From: Sulfurovum sp.
Lineage (GTDB): Bacteria > Campylobacterota > Campylobacteria > Campylobacterales > Sulfurovaceae
Direction of reading: 5' to 3'
DNA: 13,718 nucleotides
NCBI GenBank assembly: GCA_020721385.1
Contig: DYMW01000038.1
Location: 1-13,718 of the forward strand
Below the pieces are notes generated by a model, which had not been told where the DNA came from, did no database searches, and worked only from the letters and a program-made list of their open reading frames with translations. Position numbers and translations under genes: made by a program. The stretch's first letter is position 1. Each line of letters starts with the position of its first letter. This document shows positions 5,646 through 13,671 of this stretch, one piece after another.

Positions 5646-6994
5646 AAGTGACGTTTATTTGATGGGCTTTGTCGACCTGATTTTTTCTTTTTACTATTGT
5701 TTTGAGGTAACATTTCAGGTTTTCCCATCATTTTTTGTGCAAACTCTTTGGCTTTTTTTAAGGTTAAAGCTTTTTTCTTCTCTTCATCGGTACTGTTTTT
5801 ATTGGATACTTTTTTACTACTTGCTTGTATGTTTGATGTATAGGTAAACCCTTCGGTTTCTATGGTGGGTAATGGTTTGTTAATCAGGGTTTCAATTTCT
5901 TTCAGTTGTGCTACCTCTTCGGTACAAACAAGAGAAAGGGCTTCTCCTTCTTGTTTGGCACGTCCTGTACGACCAATACGGTGAATATAATCTTCATTTT
6001 TAACAGGAAGCTCAAAGTTAATAACATGGGGTAGGTTAATAATATCGATACCCCTAGCAGCCACATCGGTTGCAACCAAAACACGAACGGTTTTATTTTT
6101 GAATGCGTGTAGTGCTTCTATTCTTTGTCCTTGGCTTTTATCCCCATGAATGGCACGAGCATCAATTTTTTCATGGTTGAGATGTTCCACGATTTTATCT
6201 GCTTGTAGTTTGGTATTGGTAAAGATAAGCACTTGATGCCAATCATTATTGCGTATAAGTGTAGAGAGCAGGGACATTTTTTGCTCCACATTAACATAAT
6301 GTACCACTTGTGCCACTTGTTTGGTAGAAAGGTTCTCCTTGTCTATCTCTACGATTTTTGGATTTTCTAAAAAAGATTTGGCAAGTTTCATAATGATTGG
6401 AGGAAAAGTAGCTGAGAACATAATCGATTGTCGTTTTTTATCTCCAATCTTTTTTGGAAGCAGTGCAAGAATGGCTCTAATGTCATCAATAAAACCCATT
6501 TCCAACATTTTATCGGCTTCATCGAGTATCACTATTTCAACTTCTGATAAATTAATGGTTTTGTTTTTAATGTGGTCAAGAAGTCGACCTGTGGTGGCAA
6601 TGGCAATGTTTGCCCCAGAACGAATCTGTGTGGTTTGACTACCAAGTTTAACGCCACCATAAAGTGCCACCGATTTATGGCTAAAGGCTTTACCGTACTC
6701 TTCTGTTTTGGTCTGTACTTGAAGTGCAAGTTCACGTGTTGGTACCAATATAAGGGCTTTGATTTTGTATCGGTCATCTCCTTGTTTTACTTCAGTATCC
6801 TCTTTTAAATTTTCCAACATGGGCAGTACAAATCCTGCCGTTTTACCTGTTCCTGTTTGAGATGTTGCCAATATATCATGACCTTTTAAGAGTAAAGGAA
6901 TGGCTTTTTGTTGTATCTCCGTGGGTTCGGTGTAGCCCAATTTTTTGAGTGTGTGTAAAAGTTTGGTTGAGAGTTTTAGGGTTTTGAATGACAT
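5642..6994 (-). CDS. DEAD-box ATP-dependent RNA helicase, RhlE-like
   Basis: This 450-residue cytosolic SF2 helicase remodels RNA duplexes; members of this branch act in ribosome assembly, RNA decay and cold adaptation. All family motifs are present: Q motif (GYTEPTEIQQ), I ATSQTGTGKT (43-52), Ia PTRELA (85-90), GG (113-114), Ib TTGR (134-137, where TPGR is usual), II DEAD (158-161), III SAT (194-196), IV LIFTNT (256-261), V ATDVAARGID (308-317) and VI HRIGRTGR (338-345). After residue 390 comes a short, Lys-rich, disordered-looking tail ending SNKRHF, as in RhlE-type proteins and without a DbpA RNA-binding domain. AAGGAA lies six bases before the ATG. It is divergent from the peptidase gene and has its own -10 boxes. 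Confidence 0.92.
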   Translation of the reverse strand: MSFKTLKLSTKLLHTLKKLGYTEPTEIQQKAIPLLLKGHDILATSQTGTGKTAGFVLPMLENLKEDTEVKQGDDRYKIKALILVPTRELALQVQTKTEEYGKAFSHKSVALYGGVKLGSQTTQIRSGANIAIATTGRLLDHIKNKTINLSEVEIVILDEADKMLEMGFIDDIRAILALLPKKIGDKKRQSIMFSATFPPIIMKLAKSFLENPKIVEIDKENLSTKQVAQVVHYVNVEQKMSLLSTLIRNNDWHQVLIFTNTKLQADKIVEHLNHEKIDARAIHGDKSQGQRIEALHAFKNKTVRVLVATDVAARGIDIINLPHVINFELPVKNEDYIHRIGRTGRAKQEGEALSLVCTEEVAQLKEIETLINKPLPTIETEGFTYTSNIQASSKKVSNKNSTDEEKKKALTLKKAKEFAQKMMGKPEMLPQNNSKKKKSGRQSPSNKRHF

Positions 6995-7016
6995 TTAAGT
7001 TCCTTATTAATTCAAC

Positions 7017-7027
7017 ATTATATTATA
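7017..7027 (-). promoter_or_regulatory. Two overlapping -10 boxes for the DEAD-box helicase
   Basis: On the minus strand, TATAAT occurs twice, at 7022-7027 and 7017-7022, sharing one base. Either gives a short leader carrying the AAGGAA ribosome binding site. Confidence 0.5.
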
Positions 7028-7034
7028 GTTTTGG

Positions 7035-7040
7035 TATAAT
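7035..7040 (+). promoter_or_regulatory. -10 box for the M3 oligopeptidase
   Basis: TATAAT lies 34 bases before the ATG at 7075, in a leader holding GAGGAG at 7063-7068. It is back to back with the DEAD-box promoter, eight bases away. Confidence 0.55.
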
Positions 7041-7074
7041 CCAACAATTTCACAAATATAAAGAGGAGACATTT

Positions 7075-9027
7075 ATGTCATTCCAAGAGTTTAAAATAGA
7101 AAACATAGAGACATTTCCACAAACATTGGAGCAATTACTTTCTAAGCAGTTGGCAACCATTGATACCATTACCAAAAGTGAAGCATCAAGTTATGAAACC
7201 GTATTAAAGCCTTTACAAGATTTGGATGAAACGTTAAATGCTTTTTTTACCCCACTTTCACACTTAAACAGTGTAGAGAATTCAGAAGCAACGCAAAAAG
7301 CTTATGAGGCATCACTGCCACAACTTTCGATGTTTTACAGTAAAATAGCACAAAATGAAGCCCTTTTTGAAAAAATAAAACAACTTCATTCTCAAAATGC
7401 CGAAGCACAAAAAGTAATTGATAATGAGATACGAGGTTTTGTACTCTCTGGTGCCAATTTACCGTTGGAGCAGAAAAAAGAGTTGGAAGCGATTAATTTA
7501 AAATTGAGCGAACTCTCCAATAAATTCTCTCAAAATCTTTTAGATGCCACCAATGCCTATGAACTAATTATAGAAGATGAGCAAGATGTAGAGGGAATTC
7601 CAAAGAGTGATTTGGCATTGGCAAAAACAGAAATAGAGGGGAAAACGGTGTATAAGTTTACCTTGCAAATTCCAAGTTATTTGGTCTATATGACTTATGG
7701 AATAAATTGTGCTTACCGTGAAGAGCTGTACAAAGCGTATGCGACTAGAGCCCCACAAAATGCCAAATTGATTGATGAAATTTTAGAACTTCGACAACAA
7801 AAAGCAAAACTTTTAGGGTTTAATAATTTTTCTGAGTACTCTTTAGCCGAAAAAGATGCATCAAGTACCGAAGATGTAACGCATTTTTTAGAAGAGTTGG
7901 CACGACTTAGTTTACCACAAGCCAAACTAGAGTTGACCGAGCTAAGATTGTTTGCTCAAACTTCTGATGATATTGCTTCTCTTCAACCGTTTGATGTAGG
8001 ATACTATAGTGAAAAACTTAAAAAGATAAAATTTAATTTTGATGAGAGTATGACCAAACCCTATTTTGAACAATCTAAAGTTCTTCGAGGTTTGTTGGAT
8101 GTGGTCTCTGAACTCTTTTTGGTAAAGTTTAGAGCAGTAGAGGCAACAGTATGGAATGAAAAAGTTAAAACGTTTGATATTTATAAAAATGATGCCCTTT
8201 CAGGGAGAATTTATTTTGATTTAGAAGCCCGAAAAAACAAAAGTGGTGGAGCATGGATGAACGATTGGGAGACACACTTTCACAACACCGAAGGACATCT
8301 TCATCTACCATCGGCTTTTGTGGTCTGTAATTTCTCTCCTTCAACTTCTGAAAATCCAAGCTTATTACGTCATGATGATGTGGTAACGCTCTTTCACGAA
8401 ATGGGTCATGCCATTCACCACCTATTTGGAACGTGTACCGAGCGTTCAGTTTCAGGTATTAACGGTGTTGCGTGGGATGTGGTTGAGTTTCCTTCACAGT
8501 TTTTAGAGAGTTTTGCTTATGAAAAACCGATATTGAAACGTTTTGCTTTTCATTATGAAACAGGCGAACCGATGAGTGAGAAACTGTTAGACAAAATTAA
8601 AGAGACCAAAAATTATCAAGCTGCCTTGGGGATTTTACGTCAAGTTGAACTCTCTTTATTTGATTTCAATCTTCATAAAGCCGTCTATAAAGGTGATGAG
8701 GTTCAATCATTGGTGGATGATATTCGAGAAACCACAGCATTGTTGGATGTGCCAAGTTATAACAAGTTTCAAAATGGATTTTCTCATATTTTTTCAGGTG
8801 GGTACGCTGCTGGATATTACAGTTACAAATGGGCAGAAGTTTTAAGTGCCGATGCTTTTTTTGCATGTATTGATGAGCATGGATTTAACCAAGAGAAAGC
8901 AGAGGGATACCAAAAATACATACTCAACAAAGGGGGTTCAGAAGATATGTCAAGTTTGTATAAACAGTGGTTGGGAAGAGAGCCTAAAGTGGAAAGTCTG
9001 TTGAAGTTGTATGATATAACAACATAG
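7075..9027 (+). CDS. M3A-family zinc oligopeptidase (oligopeptidase A-like)
   Basis: This 650-residue cytosolic thermolysin-fold metallopeptidase degrades short peptides, including cleaved signal peptides in related enzymes. The zinc site is HEMGH (441-445, in TLFHEMGHAIHH), and the third ligand is Glu471 in DVVEFPSQFLE, at the same +30 spacing as the thimet oligopeptidase ligands. The block SGINGVAWDVVEFPSQ is close to that of oligopeptidase A (PrlC). The C-terminal FSGGYAAGYYSYKWAE is also an M3 hallmark. The frame is open from 6988, but GAGGAG at 7063-7068 and the promoter at 7035 decide for ATG 7075, which starts MSFQEFKIEN. A terminator follows the stop. PrlC-type versus Dcp-type specificity cannot be separated by eye. 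Confidence 0.92.
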   Translation: MSFQEFKIENIETFPQTLEQLLSKQLATIDTITKSEASSYETVLKPLQDLDETLNAFFTPLSHLNSVENSEATQKAYEASLPQLSMFYSKIAQNEALFEKIKQLHSQNAEAQKVIDNEIRGFVLSGANLPLEQKKELEAINLKLSELSNKFSQNLLDATNAYELIIEDEQDVEGIPKSDLALAKTEIEGKTVYKFTLQIPSYLVYMTYGINCAYREELYKAYATRAPQNAKLIDEILELRQQKAKLLGFNNFSEYSLAEKDASSTEDVTHFLEELARLSLPQAKLELTELRLFAQTSDDIASLQPFDVGYYSEKLKKIKFNFDESMTKPYFEQSKVLRGLLDVVSELFLVKFRAVEATVWNEKVKTFDIYKNDALSGRIYFDLEARKNKSGGAWMNDWETHFHNTEGHLHLPSAFVVCNFSPSTSENPSLLRHDDVVTLFHEMGHAIHHLFGTCTERSVSGINGVAWDVVEFPSQFLESFAYEKPILKRFAFHYETGEPMSEKLLDKIKETKNYQAALGILRQVELSLFDFNLHKAVYKGDEVQSLVDDIRETTALLDVPSYNKFQNGFSHIFSGGYAAGYYSYKWAEVLSADAFFACIDEHGFNQEKAEGYQKYILNKGGSEDMSSLYKQWLGREPKVESLLKLYDITT

Positions 9028-9044
9028 TATGCTTATCGTATAAT

Positions 9045-9077
9045 TTTGGAAGTGAGATTAAAAATTTCACTTCCAAA
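9045..9077. terminator. Bidirectional terminator between peptidase and aminotransferase genes
   Basis: TTTGGAAGTGA (9045-9055) pairs perfectly with TCACTTCCAAA (9067-9077), an 11-bp stem with an 11-base loop, between two convergent genes. T-rich sequence lies outside both arms. Confidence 0.7.
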
Positions 9078-9084
9078 TCGGATT

Positions 9085-10254
9085 TTATTTAAGTGTTTGA
9101 ACAAATGTTTTAATACGTTTAATACCCTTACGAATGGTTTCAATATCGGTAGCAAATGAGAATCTAAAATATCCTTCTGCTCCAAAACCAACACCTGGAA
9201 CGACGGCTACACCTTGGGCTTCTAATAAATCTTTACAAAATTGCATGGAGTCATTGGAGACCTCTTTAATGTTAACAAATAGATAAAACGCACCACTTGG
9301 TTTAACAACACTCAATCCATCGATGTTATTAAAGAGTTCAACTGCCTCATTACAACGTGCTTCAAAAGCAACCCTCATCGCTTCAACCTCTTTATTAATT
9401 GTACCATCAAGACCCACAATCGCAGCTTCTTGGGTGATGGAGTTGATGTTTGAGGTACTTTGAGATTGTAAATTGTCCATAACAGCAATAAGTTCTTTGT
9501 TGGGTGATGCCATGTATCCAAATCTCCATCCTGTCATCGCAGCTGATTTGCTAAGACCATTAATCGTAACCGTTCTTTGATACATGTCTTCAGAGATACT
9601 CGCAGTGGCTACAAATTTGGTGTCACCAAAAACCAATTTTTCATACATTTCATCACTTGCAACAAGAATATTGGTACCTTTAAGAACTTCGGCTAACGCT
9701 TCAAGCTCTTCTTTGGTATAAACAGCACCCGTCGGGTTAGAAGGTGAGGTTAAAACCAACATTTTTGTTTTGGGTGTAATGGCATCTTTAAGCTGTTGGG
9801 CTGTGATTTTAAATCCACTGTTATCGTCAGTATCAATAATCACCGATGTTCCACCAGAGTATTTAACCAATTCAGGATAGGTTACCCAATAAGGAGCAGG
9901 AATAATGACTTCATCTCCGACATCAACAACCGCTTGGAAAAGATTGAAAAGAGAGTGTTTTGCCCCATTGTTGGTTAAAATTTGATTGGGAGCATACGTA
10001 ATGTTGTTCTCTCTTTGAAGTTTATCGGCAACAGCTTTCAATAGAGCAGGAGTACCCGCAACCGCAGTATATTTGGTTTTTCCCTCATCGAGTGCTTTTT
10101 TAGCAGCATTTTTAACCGCATCAGGGGTATCAAAGTCTGGCTCACCTGCAGAAAATGAGAGGACATCTTTGCCTTGTGCTTTTAAATCTCTTGCTAGTGA
10201 AGCAATTTCAATAGTTAAAGAAGCTGAGAGGGTTTGAATACGTTGTGAAAGCAT
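9085..10254 (-). CDS. Class I pyridoxal-phosphate aminotransferase, aspartate-type (AspB/AspC-like)
   Basis: This 389-residue enzyme of the type I-gamma aspartate aminotransferase group interconverts aspartate and 2-oxoglutarate with oxaloacetate and glutamate. Landmarks are GEPDFDTP near residue 37, GAKHSLFN for the phosphate, APYWVTYPE, PSNPTGAV (Asn173), SDEMYEKL (Asp201), the PLP Schiff-base Lys236 in NGLSKSAAMTGWRFGY, and Arg364 in YFRFSF for the substrate alpha-carboxylate. Length is normal and every key residue is present. AAGG lies about nine bases before the ATG, and a TATAAT further upstream gives it a promoter separate from speA-cysE. Prephenate or other substrate preferences of this subgroup cannot be excluded. 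Confidence 0.92.
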   Translation of the reverse strand: MLSQRIQTLSASLTIEIASLARDLKAQGKDVLSFSAGEPDFDTPDAVKNAAKKALDEGKTKYTAVAGTPALLKAVADKLQRENNITYAPNQILTNNGAKHSLFNLFQAVVDVGDEVIIPAPYWVTYPELVKYSGGTSVIIDTDDNSGFKITAQQLKDAITPKTKMLVLTSPSNPTGAVYTKEELEALAEVLKGTNILVASDEMYEKLVFGDTKFVATASISEDMYQRTVTINGLSKSAAMTGWRFGYMASPNKELIAVMDNLQSQSTSNINSITQEAAIVGLDGTINKEVEAMRVAFEARCNEAVELFNNIDGLSVVKPSGAFYLFVNIKEVSNDSMQFCKDLLEAQGVAVVPGVGFGAEGYFRFSFATDIETIRKGIKRIKTFVQTLK

Positions 10255-10293
10255 GGTTTCGCCTTTAATTTTGGTAATAATCGAAATTTTGAA

Positions 10294-10299
10294 ATTATA
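10294..10299 (-). promoter_or_regulatory. -10 box for the aminotransferase
   Basis: TATAAT on the minus strand gives a leader of about 33 bases before the ATG at 10254. It lies between the cysE stop and the aminotransferase, so the latter can be transcribed independently. Confidence 0.5.
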
Positions 10300-10322
10300 C
10301 TAAATCCTTAATTAAAAATGGA

Positions 10323-10342
10323 GTAATAATTAAATTTATTAC
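10323..10342 (-). terminator. Weak AT-rich hairpin at the cysE stop
   Basis: GTAATAA (10323-10329) pairs with TTATTAC (10336-10342) over the cysE stop codon. On the minus strand, CTCCATTTTTAA follows, a short U-tract. The stem is weak, so read-through into the aminotransferase gene is likely. Confidence 0.3.
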
Positions 10343-11037
10343 ATTGACTTAATAAAGGTTGCATAGATTTCGGTCAACTCATGATCTTCTTTCTCCATCA
10401 GTTCAATATTGCCTGTTTTGATGGTTTCTTCAAGTACAGCAATGCGTTTAATGAGATAGTGAAAAATTTCTTTGTTAACATCGGGAAGCATATCGTGTCG
10501 TAAATCAGTACTTTTCGAATCACAATTGATAATACGTGCAGGAATACCAACCGCGGTGGTATAAGCAGGTACATCTTTGACGACCACTGAGTTGGCACCT
10601 ATTTTGGCACCTTTACCAATGGTGATGTTACCCAATACTTTGGCACCTGCACCAATAACCACATTGTTTTCAACCGTAGGGTGTCGTTTTCCATGAGAAG
10701 TACTCACCCCTCCAAGCGTGACTTGTTGGTAAATAACCACATCATCACCAATAATAGCGGTTTCACCAATAACAACACCTACACCATGATCAATAAAAAC
10801 ACGAGCACCAATGGTGGCTGCAGGGTGAATATCAACCGTGGTTAAAAATTGTCCAATGGCTGAGATAAACCTTGGAAGAAATCGAAGCCCTTTGTTGTAA
10901 AGGGCATGAGCAAAACGATGAAACAAGAGTGCCCAAAGACCTGGGTAGTTAAAAAACAGTTCAAATGTTGAGTGCAAAGCAGGGTCGTTGTGTTTGACAT
11001 TTAAAAAATCTTCTTTGATGGTGGTAAAAATATTCAT
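10339..11037 (-). CDS. cysE: Serine O-acetyltransferase, short form
   Basis: The enzyme makes O-acetyl-L-serine from serine and acetyl-CoA, the first committed step of cysteine synthesis. The 232-residue protein has a shortened N-terminal helical region and a left-handed beta-helix of hexapeptide repeats from about residue 70 to 170 (for example IGKGAKIGANSVV). The catalytic His is His84 in FIDHGVGVVIGETA, with Glu92 nearby; the second conserved His is His119 in GKRHPT. The C-terminus lacks the short Ile-ending tail that docks into CysK in enteric enzymes, and instead continues as a helical extension ending FIKSM, so CysK complex formation is uncertain. Its ATG overlaps the speA stop (ATGA, 11034-11037), implying coupled translation. 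Short SATs of this kind are common in Campylobacterota. Confidence 0.93.
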   Translation of the reverse strand: MNIFTTIKEDFLNVKHNDPALHSTFELFFNYPGLWALLFHRFAHALYNKGLRFLPRFISAIGQFLTTVDIHPAATIGARVFIDHGVGVVIGETAIIGDDVVIYQQVTLGGVSTSHGKRHPTVENNVVIGAGAKVLGNITIGKGAKIGANSVVVKDVPAYTTAVGIPARIINCDSKSTDLRHDMLPDVNKEIFHYLIKRIAVLEETIKTGNIELMEKEDHELTEIYATFIKSM

Positions 11038-12905
11038 GATGACTCCTCATTACTGGCTTGAATGGTCTTAAGATAACTATTTTCACTTAAATATAGATAA
11101 AGTTTGCCCAACAACTCTCTTTTTTGAGTCTGATTAATCAGTGTAGACTCTTCTAATTGGTATTTTAGTTTTTTGTCCAACCAATTTTTGTCATAATCCA
11201 TGTCGTCCAAAACATCCATAATGTTTTGTGATTCAATGAGCTTTTCAAGGGTATAATTTCCCTCTTCATCAAATTCTACAATCACTTCTGTTGGATGGGT
11301 AAAGAGATTGTGATTCATTCCCAATACCTCTTGATAAGCTCCCGTAAGAAAGAAGGCTAAAAAGTATTCATCTTTGGTAACATCAACATCATGAAGATAG
11401 AGTGGTAATTCTCCATCAAAGGCAATCTCTCCATCACTGTCACACGTAATGTCCCAAATGGTGGCAGGATTGGTTGGTTTTATGTCCAGTTTATCAATAG
11501 GCATCATGGGAAAGTGTTGTTTTAAACCCCAAAAATCTGGTAAGGATTGAAAGGTTGAAAAGTTTACCAAGTAGCGTTCTTGAATTTTGTTTTGTAATTT
11601 TTGAAGTTCTTCTGTCCCATCATCTTTAAGGAGTAGTATTGATTTTTTAATAATCAAATTCACCAAAATTTCGGTATTAGAACGGTCTTCTAAATCAATA
11701 TAACCCAAATCAAAGAGGGTTAACAAACTCTCCATGTGATCTAGTCCATCATGCAGATACTCCCTTGCAGTGGCACGGTTAAGCGATACCCAAAGGTCAT
11801 ACAGCTCAACAATAAGCGGTGGATTAATCTCTTTTAATCGCAATGACTTTTCATGATAATCTTGAGAAAAAAGTTCCAAAACAGGGGCAATGAGTACCGA
11901 GTGATTGGAAGCAATAAATCTACCCGATTCTGTAAAAATATCAGGTTCTGCAATCTCTTTGTTTTTCGCAATCTCTTTAAGAACAAAAACAACATCGTTG
12001 GCAAATTCAGACAAAGCATAATTAATCTCTTTGGCATGAGCATGTTGACTGTATTCAACGGCCAGTCCTCCACCAATGTTGATGGCATTGAGTGCCGAAG
12101 CTCCTCTGTTTTTTAAATCAGCATAGATGTTTCCCGCTTCTCTTAGGGCTTTTTTTAGAGGGGAAATGTCACTCATCTGTGAACCAATATGGAAATGAAT
12201 CATCCATAATTGCTCTAATAAGTTATTGTTTTGAATCAGTTCATATGCTTCAAGCAGTTCGGTTGAGGTTAAGCCAAATTTAGAACTGTATCCACCACTT
12301 TTTGCCCAAATACCAATACCTGCACTGTGTAGTCGTATTCTTACACCGATTTTAGGAATAACGGGAATCTCTCTTTTTTTGTTAAACTCATGATTGACTT
12401 CAATAATGGTTTCAAGTTCACCAAGTCCTTCGATGGTAATGGTAATGTTGTGTCCCATATTTGCAGCAATAAAACATAAGGCAATCATCTCTTTGTCTTT
12501 AAATCCATTGACCGTAATGGGTGCACCCATTGGTGTATGGGTCATGGCAATAATGAGTTCGGCTTTACTTCCTGCTTCTAGTCCATAATTATACGTTTTT
12601 GAAACTTCCATGAGTGAATTGACAAAGTTGGGAAATTGATTCACTTTTAAGGGAAAAACTGCTTGAAAATCACCTTGGTAGTTAAACTCTTTTTTGGCTC
12701 TGTTAAATTCATTGTATAACGTAGAAATTTGTTTTTTAATAAGATGGGGGAACCGAAGCAGTATTGGACCTTTATATCCTTTGTTTCTTACATTATTGGT
12801 TATTTCAAGTAGAGATGGTTTATTTTTATAGTTAACATTAACGGTACTGTTTTTTATTATGAAGTTATTATCACTCCAAATTTTAATACCATAGTTTGTG
12901 TTCAT
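11034..12905 (-). CDS. speA: Biosynthetic arginine decarboxylase
   Basis: This 623-residue PLP-dependent fold-III (alanine racemase-like) decarboxylase converts arginine to agmatine, feeding putrescine and spermidine synthesis. Visible sites are the PLP Lys87 in VFPLKVNQ, HFHIGSQ (237-243), GGGLAVEY (278-285, phosphate binding), ESGR (326-329) and the catalytic Cys488 in TCDSDGEI. Length is typical of SpeA. AGGAG lies about six bases before the ATG and a TATAAT (12935-12940) upstream, so this is the first gene of a speA-cysE operon. Agmatine deiminase and carboxynorspermidine genes, the expected downstream pathway, are not in the window. Confidence 0.94.
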   Translation of the reverse strand: MNTNYGIKIWSDNNFIIKNSTVNVNYKNKPSLLEITNNVRNKGYKGPILLRFPHLIKKQISTLYNEFNRAKKEFNYQGDFQAVFPLKVNQFPNFVNSLMEVSKTYNYGLEAGSKAELIIAMTHTPMGAPITVNGFKDKEMIALCFIAANMGHNITITIEGLGELETIIEVNHEFNKKREIPVIPKIGVRIRLHSAGIGIWAKSGGYSSKFGLTSTELLEAYELIQNNNLLEQLWMIHFHIGSQMSDISPLKKALREAGNIYADLKNRGASALNAINIGGGLAVEYSQHAHAKEINYALSEFANDVVFVLKEIAKNKEIAEPDIFTESGRFIASNHSVLIAPVLELFSQDYHEKSLRLKEINPPLIVELYDLWVSLNRATAREYLHDGLDHMESLLTLFDLGYIDLEDRSNTEILVNLIIKKSILLLKDDGTEELQKLQNKIQERYLVNFSTFQSLPDFWGLKQHFPMMPIDKLDIKPTNPATIWDITCDSDGEIAFDGELPLYLHDVDVTKDEYFLAFFLTGAYQEVLGMNHNLFTHPTEVIVEFDEEGNYTLEKLIESQNIMDVLDDMDYDKNWLDKKLKYQLEESTLINQTQKRELLGKLYLYLSENSYLKTIQASNEESS

Positions 12906-12934
12906 GGTGGACTCCTCATAAATTTCAAAAAAGT

Positions 12935-12940
12935 ATTATA
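12935..12940 (-). promoter_or_regulatory. -10 box for speA-cysE
   Basis: TATAAT on the minus strand lies about 29 bases before the speA ATG, with AGGAG between. The rest of 12941-13049 is very AT-rich and shows no other clear site. Confidence 0.55.
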
Positions 12941-13049
12941 TCTAATATAGAAAACGTTTTACTTTTCTTTGATTTGTGTTTTTCTATTTTTAATAATTTA
13001 TAAAAATATTTAATAATTAAATTTAAGTTTATTTTTATTAAATTACTGA

Positions 13050-13055
13050 TATAAC
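13050..13055 (+). promoter_or_regulatory. Possible -10 box for the lipoprotein gene
   Basis: TATAAC lies 32 bases before the ATG at 13088. The leader contains AAGGAAG at 13075-13081. Confidence 0.35.
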
Positions 13056-13087
13056 TAGATAGAAGAGCATTTAAAAGGAAGTAAATA

Positions 13088-13453
13088 ATGAAAAAAATTA
13101 AATTGATAGCGTATTTATTCAGTGTTGTCGTGGGAACACAGTTAATATTGATGGGATGTAGTAATAATGAGGTCAACATAAGCCAAGTGACTCCAAATCA
13201 TGAGGGTTATTTGGTGAATATTTCCAATGACGTGATTGAGTATCGTTGTGGGGATAAAGTAGCCGTTATTGAAGATGGAGAAAAATTTTCATGTCCCTCT
13301 TTTCCAATAACTTTTTACATTGACTCTTTAGCATTGGGGGAAATCAATTCTATTCATGGAGATGGTTATGTTTTTCCACAAGATATTATTTCGGTAGACA
13401 ACAGTAATATTATTGACAAAAGTATCAATCATATTAAAGTGGCATTACGCTAA
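13088..13453 (+). CDS. Small lipoprotein of unknown function
   Basis: The 121-residue precursor has a lipoprotein signal: KK at residues 3-4, a hydrophobic stretch to residue 22 and the lipobox LMGC with Cys24 as the lipidated residue, giving a mature protein of 98 residues anchored in the periplasm or outer membrane. Two more cysteines (54 and 69) could form a disulfide. The segment CGDK...DGEKFSCPS...FYIDSLALGEI...DGYVFPQDI resembles a short module seen, from memory, in many Campylobacterota surface proteins, where it continues into a LLQSLDDDG-like stretch. Here it stops at HIKVALR, just before that point, so the protein may be a naturally short version or a truncation. AAGGAAG lies six bases before the ATG. 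Function unknown. Confidence 0.75.
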   Translation: MKKIKLIAYLFSVVVGTQLILMGCSNNEVNISQVTPNHEGYLVNISNDVIEYRCGDKVAVIEDGEKFSCPSFPITFYIDSLALGEINSIHGDGYVFPQDIISVDNSNIIDKSINHIKVALR

Positions 13454-13466
13454 TTTGATTTTAAAA

Positions 13467-13491
13467 AAGAGGCATTTTTAAAGTGCCTCTT
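13467..13491 (-). terminator. Intrinsic terminator, strongest on the minus strand
   Basis: AAGAGGCA (13467-13474) pairs perfectly with TGCCTCTT (13484-13491) around a 9-base loop. On the minus strand the stem runs directly into TTTTTT, a proper U-tract, so it ends transcription arriving from the right. On the plus strand it sits 14 bases after the lipoprotein stop and may also work weakly there. Confidence 0.7.
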
Positions 13492-13671
13492 CATCCTCTT
13501 CACCTCGTATAATAAATTAAGAGTAAATCTAACTCTAAAAAGAAAGATACTACTCTTTTAAGATTGAAGTACTAACTTCAAATCTTGTAACAAACACAGT
13601 TTATGACTGAAGATAAAACAACATTTTTCTCCTACCTTTGCTTTCTTTTTTGGCGACTACTGAAGAGAAGA
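13492..13671. other. Hairpin-rich non-coding stretch, possible 3'UTR or small RNA
   Basis: No convincing gene is present. AAGATTGAAGT (13560-13570) pairs with ACTTCAAATCTT (13575-13586) with one bulged base. TTAAGAGTA near 13518 can pair with TACTCTT near 13551. On the plus strand, TATAAT occurs at 13508-13513. On the minus strand, a 7-codon frame (MLFYLQS) follows a good AGGAG site, but nothing regulated lies behind it. The stretch leads on the minus strand into the terminator at 13467-13491. Confidence 0.3.

Noticed and set aside
6988..7074. 29-codon N-terminal extension of the M3 peptidase
   Set aside because: It overlaps the start of the DEAD-box gene and the promoter at 7035-7040, while GAGGAG directly supports the ATG at 7075.
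12925..13179. 84-codon minus-strand frame upstream of speA
   Set aside because: It consists of low-complexity Ile/Leu/Asn/Lys sequence from AT-rich DNA, is antisense to the lipoprotein start and lacks a ribosome binding site.
13585..13640. Leader-peptide-like minus-strand frame MLFYLQS with AGGAG
   Set aside because: It encodes no run of one amino acid, and no biosynthetic gene follows on that strand within attenuation distance; only a terminator does.
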